7,629 nt of DNA from Opitutaceae bacterium (GTDB lineage Bacteria > Verrucomicrobiota > Verrucomicrobiia > Opitutales > Opitutaceae): NCBI GenBank assembly GCA_031282705.1, contig JAITDF010000727.1, positions 1 to 7,629 on the forward strand. The letters are read 5' to 3'. Made by a program: the position numbers and the translations under genes. The notes below the pieces were generated by a model. It saw nothing but the letters and a program-made list of their open reading frames with translations, searched no databases and had not been told where the DNA came from. Shown piece after piece: positions 1-3,943 of the stretch. Positions within the stretch are counted from its first letter, which is position 1; the number at the start of each line of letters is the position of its first letter.

Positions 1-2
1 CT

Positions 3-77
3 CTTTCCTCTTTATCTTTCCTCTTTCTCCCTCCTCCCGTCGTTTTCCTGACGAAAGAATAAAGATGAAGAGGAAAG
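3..77. repeat. Imperfect inverted repeat, purine/pyrimidine-rich
   Basis: Bases 3-27 are almost pure pyrimidine. Bases 53-77 are almost pure purine and match the reverse complement of 3-27 at 22 of 25 positions by hand count, with 28-52 as the loop. The pair lies just past the stop of the minus-strand MoxR gene, so a transcript running out of that gene could fold here. No U-tract follows, so an ordinary intrinsic terminator is not supported. On the minus strand, the GGGAGGAGG-like stretch near bases 30-38 could be a ribosome binding site for a gene beyond the window edge. Low complexity makes chance similarity a real alternative. Confidence 0.4.
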
Positions 78-121
78 AAGAAAGATGCGCACGGGAAACA
101 CTGGTGATGTGCTGGAAAACC

Positions 122-1102
122 TCACTTCACCGCCGGCACGGACGTCCGCGCGAGCACGTAGTTTACGACCTTGTCGGTGGTGGTCTCCTCGGCCTCGGCC
201 TCGTAGGTCAGGCCCATGCGGTGGCGGAGCACGTCGTGCGCGATTTCCTGCACGAGCGAGGGCGTCACGTAATCCTGGCCGCGCAGCCAGGCGAGCGCGC
301 GGGCGGCCTGGTAGAGCGCGAGCGAGGCGCGCGGCGAGGCGCCGAAGGCCAGGGTGCGTTTCGCCGAGGGGTCGAGCTTGTCCTTCGGGTCGGCGGCCAG
401 CGCGCGCGTGCCGCGCACCAGCGCGAGGATGTAGCCCTGCACCGCCGGGGCGACATGCACGCGGTCCACCTCGGCGCGGATGGCGAGCAGCTCGGCGCCG
501 CTCGACGCCGGCACGAGTTCGGGCTGTTTCGTGACCTGCCCCCAGCGCTCCATCATGAGCGCCTCCTCGGCGGCGGCCGGGTAGTCCACGATGAGTTTGA
601 AGAGGAAGCGGTCGGTCTGCGCCTCGGGCAGCGGGTAGGTGCCCTCCTGCTCGACCGGGTTTTGCGTGGCCATCACGAAAAACGGCCTGGGCAGCGCGTG
701 CGTGGCGCCGCCGATGGTGACCTGCCGCTCCTGCATGGCTTCGAGCAGCGCCGACTGCACCTTGGCGGGCGCGCGGTTGATTTCGTCGGCCAGCACGAGG
801 TTGGCGAAGATCGGCCCGCGGTGGGGCATGAACTCGCCGGTCTTCGGCTGGAACACCATCGTGCCCACGACATCGCTGGGCAGCAGGTCGGGCGTGAACT
901 GGATGCGCTCGAACTGCACGCCGAGCGCGGTGCCGAGCGATTTGATGAGGAGGGTTTTGGCGAGGCCGGGCATGCCTTCGAGGAGCACGTGCCCGTTGGC
1001 GAGCAGCGCGACGAGGAGCCGCTCCACGACGGCGTCCTGGCCGATGACGGCCTTGGCGATTTCATCGCGGAGTTTTTTTGACCATTCCGGACCGGTAATC
1101 AT
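122..1102 (-). CDS. MoxR family AAA+ ATPase
   Basis: This encodes a 326-residue cytosolic AAA+ ATPase of the MoxR family. Family members use ATP hydrolysis to act as chaperones in maturing or activating protein complexes, often with von Willebrand factor A partners. Visible motifs are Walker A GMPGLAKT (43-50), Walker B LVLADE (102-107), sensor 1 ATQNP (145-149), the EAQTDRF segment carrying a likely arginine finger (160-166), and sensor 2 GASPRAS (254-260) before the helical lid. Length matches the family norm of about 320-330. The start at 1102 (MITGPEW) is preferred because the 30 residues obtained by extending to 1192 look unlike the family and would run into the divergent gene's upstream region. 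No Shine-Dalgarno is visible. The usual DUF58/VWA partners would lie downstream, beyond base 1, so the client is unknown. Family assignment is firm; the specific role is not. Confidence 0.95.
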   Translation of the reverse strand: MITGPEWSKKLRDEIAKAVIGQDAVVERLLVALLANGHVLLEGMPGLAKTLLIKSLGTALGVQFERIQFTPDLLPSDVVGTMVFQPKTGEFMPHRGPIFANLVLADEINRAPAKVQSALLEAMQERQVTIGGATHALPRPFFVMATQNPVEQEGTYPLPEAQTDRFLFKLIVDYPAAAEEALMMERWGQVTKQPELVPASSGAELLAIRAEVDRVHVAPAVQGYILALVRGTRALAADPKDKLDPSAKRTLAFGASPRASLALYQAARALAWLRGQDYVTPSLVQEIAHDVLRHRMGLTYEAEAEETTTDKVVNYVLARTSVPAVK

Positions 1103-1185
1103 GGGCGTGGGAGTTGTTCGGTTGATGAAAAGGGACAAGCGAAATTTGACTCGTGACGGTTGCAAGAGTTTCGCTGAATCAAAAC

Positions 1186-1189
1186 AGGA
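1186..1189 (+). promoter_or_regulatory. Shine-Dalgarno AGGA for the release-factor-like gene
   Basis: AGGA lies 8 bases before the ATG at 1198. This favours that start over the in-frame GTG at 1153, which has no comparable site and would add 15 residues with no family resemblance. Confidence 0.6.
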
Positions 1190-1197
1190 CAATCAAG

Positions 1198-1596
1198 ATG
1201 GATTTACCGGAGAAAATTCAAGCGCGTCTCGACGCCGCCGGGGCGCTCGCCGCCGACGTGGAGGAACTTTTTACGCGCGGCACCGGGCCGGGCGGGCAGA
1301 AAATAAACAAAACCGCCTCGACGGTCCGCCTGCTGCACCGCCCGACCGGCGTGGAGGTGCGCGTGCAGCGCGAACGCTCCCAGGCCGCGAACCGCGAACT
1401 GGCGTGGGCCGCGCTCTGCGAAAAACTTGAGACCCGCCTGCGCGAGGCCGAGGCCGCCCGCCGCGCGACCCGCGAAAAAACGCGCCGGCGCAACCGCGGA
1501 AAATCCCGCGCGCAAAAGGCGCGCATGGTCGCCGACAAGCGCCGCCGCGGCGCCGCGAAGGCATTGCGAGGCAAGGTGCGCGGGGCGGAGGAATGA
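1198..1596 (+). CDS. Class I release-factor-like GGQ protein (ribosome rescue type)
   Basis: This encodes a 132-residue protein with the catalytic GGQ domain of class I release factors (RF-1 domain) but no codon-recognition domain. The motif GTGPGGQKINKTAS spans about 28-41, with GGQ at 32-34. It is followed by the family's strand and helix pattern (RPTGVEVRVQRERSQAANRE, 48-67) and a highly basic C-terminal helix/tail (about 85-128). In ArfB, mitochondrial ICT1 and C12orf65/MTRFR, such proteins hydrolyse peptidyl-tRNA on stalled ribosomes or released large subunits, and the basic tail contacts rRNA. The NKTAS and 'QANRE' spacing resemble the MTRFR-like branch more than E. coli ArfB, which is my reading rather than a tree. 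The gene diverges from MoxR with a 95-bp gap. The activity of this branch in bacteria is less documented, so I give no gene symbol. Confidence 0.88.
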   Translation: MDLPEKIQARLDAAGALAADVEELFTRGTGPGGQKINKTASTVRLLHRPTGVEVRVQRERSQAANRELAWAALCEKLETRLREAEAARRATREKTRRRNRGKSRAQKARMVADKRRRGAAKALRGKVRGAEE

Positions 1597-1677
1597 AGGC
1601 AAAAGGACGTGACGCGGGCGGCTTTTTGAAGCGTGCCGGCGCCGTTTTTGCGGGCGGCAAATTGCGAAAGAATCGTG

Positions 1678-1721
1678 GATGGGCTGGTTTTGGCATGGCG
1701 GAAGGATGGGTTGGTTTTGCC
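1678..1721. repeat. Imperfect 17-bp direct repeat, 27-bp period
   Basis: GATGGGCTGGTTTTGGC at 1678-1694 recurs as GATGGGTTGGTTTTGCC at 1705-1721, 15 of 17 identical. It sits in the 219-bp non-coding gap between the release-factor-like gene and the XRE gene. I see no gene in 1597-1737. The repeat may be a degraded tandem duplication or chance in a G/T-rich stretch. Confidence 0.35.
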
Positions 1722-1737
1722 GCGAAACATGCCGCCT

Positions 1738-1771
1738 TTAGATAGCATGTCAATAAAGAAAAGCTATCTAA
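1738..1771. promoter_or_regulatory. Perfect 9-bp inverted repeat, candidate XRE operator
   Basis: TTAGATAGC (1738-1746) and GCTATCTAA (1763-1771) are exact inverted copies 16 bases apart, in an AT-rich patch of an otherwise GC-rich region. The right half ends 44 bases before the XRE gene's ATG. Small XRE regulators commonly bind inverted repeats in their own promoters, so autoregulation is a natural inference. A TAGAAT hexamer at 1801-1806 could serve as a -10 box and would give a very short or absent leader. No strong -35 was found. Binding by this protein is unproven. Confidence 0.45.
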
Positions 1772-1815
1772 CGGCTGTAGATTCAAAGACTGCACCGCAT
1801 TAGAATCACCCTCGC

Positions 1816-2046
1816 ATGGAGAACGAAGTGTCAGCCGAATTGACAGCCTTTGGAGAGGCCATTCGGCGTGCGCGCAAATCCAGTGGCAGGAGTCAGGAGG
1901 AGTTCGCGGAGCTTTGCGATTTGCACCGGACTTACATCGGCCAAATCGAGCGCGGCGAAAAAAATATCTCCTTTGTCAACATTTTGCGGGTCGCCAAATC
2001 GAGCGGGCGCAAGCCGTCGGCACTTTTTCGCGACGCCGGCTTGTGA
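1816..2046 (+). CDS. Small XRE-family helix-turn-helix regulator
   Basis: This encodes a 76-residue protein that is essentially one Cro/C1-type helix-turn-helix domain. The positioning helix is SQEEFAELC (26-34), the recognition helix HRTYIGQIERG (37-47), and the conserved tail ISFVNILRVAKSSGRKPSALF (51-71). Single-domain proteins of this type act as dimeric repressors or activators, for example restriction-modification control proteins or phage-type repressors. No restriction, methyltransferase, toxin or phage gene adjoins it here, so the target is unknown. Start choice is uncertain: the ATG at 1816 lacks a Shine-Dalgarno and could be leaderless, while the in-frame GTG at 1828 is preceded by GGAG (1818-1821) at good spacing and would give 72 residues. 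Neither choice disturbs the domain. It converges on the radical SAM gene. Confidence 0.85.
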   Translation: MENEVSAELTAFGEAIRRARKSSGRSQEEFAELCDLHRTYIGQIERGEKNISFVNILRVAKSSGRKPSALFRDAGL

Positions 2047-2081
2047 GCGCGGGACGCGGGAGCATCCGTGGCCTTGGAGGG

Positions 2082-2131
2082 CCGGCCTCCGGGCCGGACA
2101 TCCAGCGGCGGCTTCGGCGAAATTGCCGCCG
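2082..2131. repeat. GC-rich hairpin pair, REP-like
   Basis: Two GC hairpins lie between the convergent XRE and radical SAM genes. CCGGCC (2082-2087) pairs with GGCCGG (2092-2097) across a 4-base loop, and CGGCGGC (2106-2112) pairs with GCCGCCG (2125-2131) across 12 bases. Neither is followed by a T-run on either strand, so a standard intrinsic terminator is not shown. The position and style fit a dispersed palindromic (REP-like) element, but no second copy is in this window to prove it. Confidence 0.35.
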
Positions 2132-2146
2132 GCGCTTCGGAGAACG

Positions 2147-2191
2147 CCATGTCTCCCATGCCTCACATGCCTCCCATTTCTTCCATTTTTC
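2147..2191. repeat. 9-bp tandem repeat, five degenerate units
   Basis: Five consecutive 9-base units read CCATGTCTC, CCATGCCTC, ACATGCCTC, CCATTTCTT and CCATTTTTC, with consensus near CCATGCCTC. The array sits at the 3' end of the radical SAM gene, 28 bases past its stop. The first three units are close copies and the last two drift into a pyrimidine-rich tail. A period of 9 could suggest coding repeats, but no supported gene covers this interval. Confidence 0.6.
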
Positions 2192-2219
2192 CGAAGGGAG
2201 AAACCCGCGTCTTCGAGGC

Positions 2220-3527
2220 TTACCCGCGGTACCTTCTGGGCTCGGTCTTCGCGCTTTCCCTGCCCGCGCGCAGCCACCGGGCGCGGGGGATTTGCATGAT
2301 GGCCGCCGGGGCCTGGCCGGCGGAAAGCAGGGCCGCCATCGTGCGCATCGCCGAGTCGATGTGGGCGAAGAATTTTTTATACGCGCCGCAAAGGTAGTTC
2401 AGCCCCGGCTCGCCGTGCGGCGTCGTGAGAAACCGGTGCTTGGGGCACTCGCCGTGGCAGGCGAAGCGCACGGGGCACTCGCGGCAATGGCGCGGCAGCG
2501 CGCCGGTCTTGGCCTCGCCAAACGCCTGCTGGCCGGGCGAGTCCACCATCGCGCCCAGCGAGGCGGACAGCAGGTTGCCCAGCCTGTAGTGCGGGTAAAC
2601 GTAGTGGTCGCACGCATACACGTCGCCGTTGTGCTCGACCGCGACGGCCCGCCCGCATTTTTCGGAGAACACGCAGATGCCCGCCGGCTCGCCCGCCCAG
2701 TTGGCGAGGGCGGCGTCGAATTGCTGCACGAAAAAACGGCCCACGTCGCGCCGCACCCATTCGTCGAAGATCGCGCACAGGAACTCGCCGTAATCCTTCG
2801 GGCGCACGCTCCATTCCGTCACCCGCGGGTCGGCCCCGTCGGCGTCGGGATGGTCCGGCGGCGGGGACAGCCACAGGCCGGACGCCGCCGCCCCGGTCGC
2901 CTCGGCGGCGCGCTCCACGATGGGGATGAACTGCATGTAGCCCGAGCCGGTCTCGCGCAGGAAGCGGTAAACCTCCGCGCCGCGGCGCGAGTTTTTTTTG
3001 TGCACGGTGGTGAGCGTGTTGAACTCGACCTTGTGGCGTTTGAGCACGTCGATGCCGCGCATCACGCGCTCGAAGGTCGGCCGCTGCCCCTTGTCCACGC
3101 GGTAGCCGTCGTGGATGTCGCGCGGGCCGTCCACGCTGATGCCGACGAGGAAGTTGTTTTTCGCCAGAAACCCGCCCCATTCGTCGTCGAGCAGGGTGCC
3201 GTTGGTCTGGAAGGCGTTGTGGATGACGCGGCCGATGCCGAAGCGTTTTTGCAGCTCCACCGCCTCGCGGAAGAAGTCGAGCCCGGCCAGCGTCGGCTCG
3301 CCGCCCTGCCAGGCGAAATGCACCTCGCGGCCGGGCTGCGAGGCGATGTAGTCGCGGATGTAGGCGACCAGCACCTCCCGGCTCATGCGCCGCCCGCCCT
3401 GCCCTTCGTAGAGGCGCGCCTTTTCGAGGTAGAAGCAATACGTGCAATCGAGATTGCAAACCGAGCCGATGGGCTTGGTCATCCCGTGGAAAGGCTGGCG
3501 TGCGATGGTGGTGGGAGGCGGGGGCAT
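2220..3527 (-). CDS. Anaerobic sulfatase-maturating enzyme (SPASM radical SAM)
   Basis: This encodes a 435-residue cytosolic radical SAM enzyme. Family members oxidise an active-site cysteine or serine of a sulfatase to C-alpha-formylglycine without oxygen. The SAM-binding cluster motif CNLDCTYC gives C24, C28 and C31. GGEP (75-78) and QTNG (107-110) are typical radical SAM elements, and FIPIVER (200-206) matches the maturase pattern. The C-terminal SPASM region has all eight expected cysteines: C285, C291, C306, C348, C351, C357, C361 and C380. D307 directly follows C306, where the family's proposed catalytic base lies. A short insert rich in Ala, Pro and Asp sits at about 207-235. The start at 3527 is chosen because the 35 residues upstream are unlike the family; no Shine-Dalgarno is seen, and M16 is an alternative. 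No sulfatase gene lies in the window, so the substrate is inferred from family only. Confidence 0.92.
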   Translation of the reverse strand: MPPPPTTIARQPFHGMTKPIGSVCNLDCTYCFYLEKARLYEGQGGRRMSREVLVAYIRDYIASQPGREVHFAWQGGEPTLAGLDFFREAVELQKRFGIGRVIHNAFQTNGTLLDDEWGGFLAKNNFLVGISVDGPRDIHDGYRVDKGQRPTFERVMRGIDVLKRHKVEFNTLTTVHKKNSRRGAEVYRFLRETGSGYMQFIPIVERAAEATGAAASGLWLSPPPDHPDADGADPRVTEWSVRPKDYGEFLCAIFDEWVRRDVGRFFVQQFDAALANWAGEPAGICVFSEKCGRAVAVEHNGDVYACDHYVYPHYRLGNLLSASLGAMVDSPGQQAFGEAKTGALPRHCRECPVRFACHGECPKHRFLTTPHGEPGLNYLCGAYKKFFAHIDSAMRTMAALLSAGQAPAAIMQIPRARWLRAGRESAKTEPRRYRG

Positions 3528-3535
3528 TGGACGAT

Positions 3536-3582
3536 GAAAACAAGAAAAATGCCGCCCCCTCCCCGCAAGGTCAAGTGGCGGC
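3536..3582 (-). terminator. Terminator-shaped hairpin in the radical SAM leader
   Basis: Read on the minus strand, GCCGCC (3582-3577) can pair with GGCGGC (3556-3551) and is followed at once by ATTTTTCTTGTTTTC (3550-3536). This is a GC stem plus U-rich tail, the shape of an intrinsic terminator. It lies 9-55 bases upstream of the radical SAM start, so it would act as an attenuator in that gene's leader or stop a transcript from upstream. A second small stem, CTTCCG/CGGAAG (3585-3590 and 3594-3599), lies just before it. The 20-base loop makes the stem only moderately convincing, and I recognise no known riboswitch. Confidence 0.35.
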
Positions 3583-3633
3583 CTCTTCCGCACCGGAAGG
3601 ACCTGTGGGAATCTCCAAAAACCAGTTCTCAAC

Positions 3634-3663
3634 CGCGAAAAGACACAAAAGGACGCGAAATAA
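3634..3663. repeat. 10-bp periodic repeat, three units
   Basis: CGCGAAAAGA, CACAAAAGGA and CGCGAAATAA follow one another with a 10-base period, preceded by AACC. The pattern resembles the 'aaccacgaaaagacacgaaa' type of dispersed intergenic repeat that I recall from Verrucomicrobiota and other bacteria. That recollection was not checked. It lies upstream of the radical SAM gene and 17 bases before the palindromic element. Confidence 0.45.
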
Positions 3664-3672
3664 ATGATTCGT

Positions 3673-3826
3673 TTTTTTAACTGATGTTACGCGGCGTTGT
3701 CGTAGCGCAGGTTTCCAAACCTGCTTAAAAGCTCACGCCTGGCCGCGAGCCCGCAATCAGGCGTGAGCTTCGGAGCAGACTTGGAAGTCTGCGGTACGTC
3801 AGAGCTGCGTAACATCAGTTTTTTAA
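3673..3826. mobile_element. 138-bp palindromic MITE-like element with 8-bp flanking repeat
   Basis: The element spans 3681-3818. Its ends are perfect 12-bp inverted repeats, CTGATGTTACGC (3681-3692) and GCGTAACATCAG (3807-3818). TTTTTTAA flanks it directly on both sides (3673-3680 and 3819-3826), as an 8-bp target-site duplication would. Its two 61-base arms are complementary at 49 positions without gaps around a 16-base loop (3742-3757), with a perfect 13-bp inner stem (3729-3741 and 3758-3770). Each arm also holds its own 18-bp palindrome, at 3707-3724 and 3775-3792. It has no coding capacity, so movement would need a transposase supplied elsewhere. The transposase family cannot be assigned from the ends. 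The flanking repeat is AT-only and could partly reflect homopolymer runs. Confidence 0.65.
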
Positions 3827-3854
3827 TTTTTAGAGGTTCCCCCATGCCATGGAC

Positions 3855-3874
3855 ATGTTGCGCCGGGGCAACAT
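3855..3874. repeat. 7-bp stem inverted repeat
   Basis: ATGTTGC (3855-3861) and GCAACAT (3868-3874) form a perfect 7-bp stem with a 6-base loop. The hairpin lies 70 bases past the stop of the ATPase-nuclease gene (3' side) and is followed on the plus strand by an eight-G run (3881-3887 plus the preceding G). There is no U-tract on either strand. It could protect or mark the 3' end of the minus-strand transcript, or belong to a wider intergenic repeat. The rest of 3827-3943 shows no gene I can support. Confidence 0.4.
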
Positions 3875-3943
3875 ATTGAGGGGGGGGCTGTCTTCCGCGG
3901 TGAGGCGCGTGGACCGTGCCAGTTTTTTTGTCTGATGGCGGGG

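Noticed and set aside
65..1081. Long plus-strand open frame of 338 codons opposite MoxR
   Set aside because: It is antisense to a clear AAA+ gene, and its translation is Arg/Gly/His-rich with no domain. It is a GC-bias shadow.
1103..1192. N-terminal extension of MoxR to 1192
   Set aside because: The extra 30 residues are not family-like and occupy the divergent promoter region. The start at 1102 gives the normal family length.
1103..1197. Sigma70-type promoters in the divergent gap
   Set aside because: TTGACT at 1146-1151 resembles a -35 box, but no reasonable -10 lies 16-18 bases away. The minus strand shows nothing better.
2047..2219. Intrinsic terminator between the XRE and radical SAM genes
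   Set aside because: GC hairpins exist but no T-tract follows either of them on either strand.
1914..3680. 588-codon plus-strand open frame
   Set aside because: It overlaps the XRE gene out of frame and lies antisense to the radical SAM gene. It has no recognisable motif and ends inside the repeat zone.
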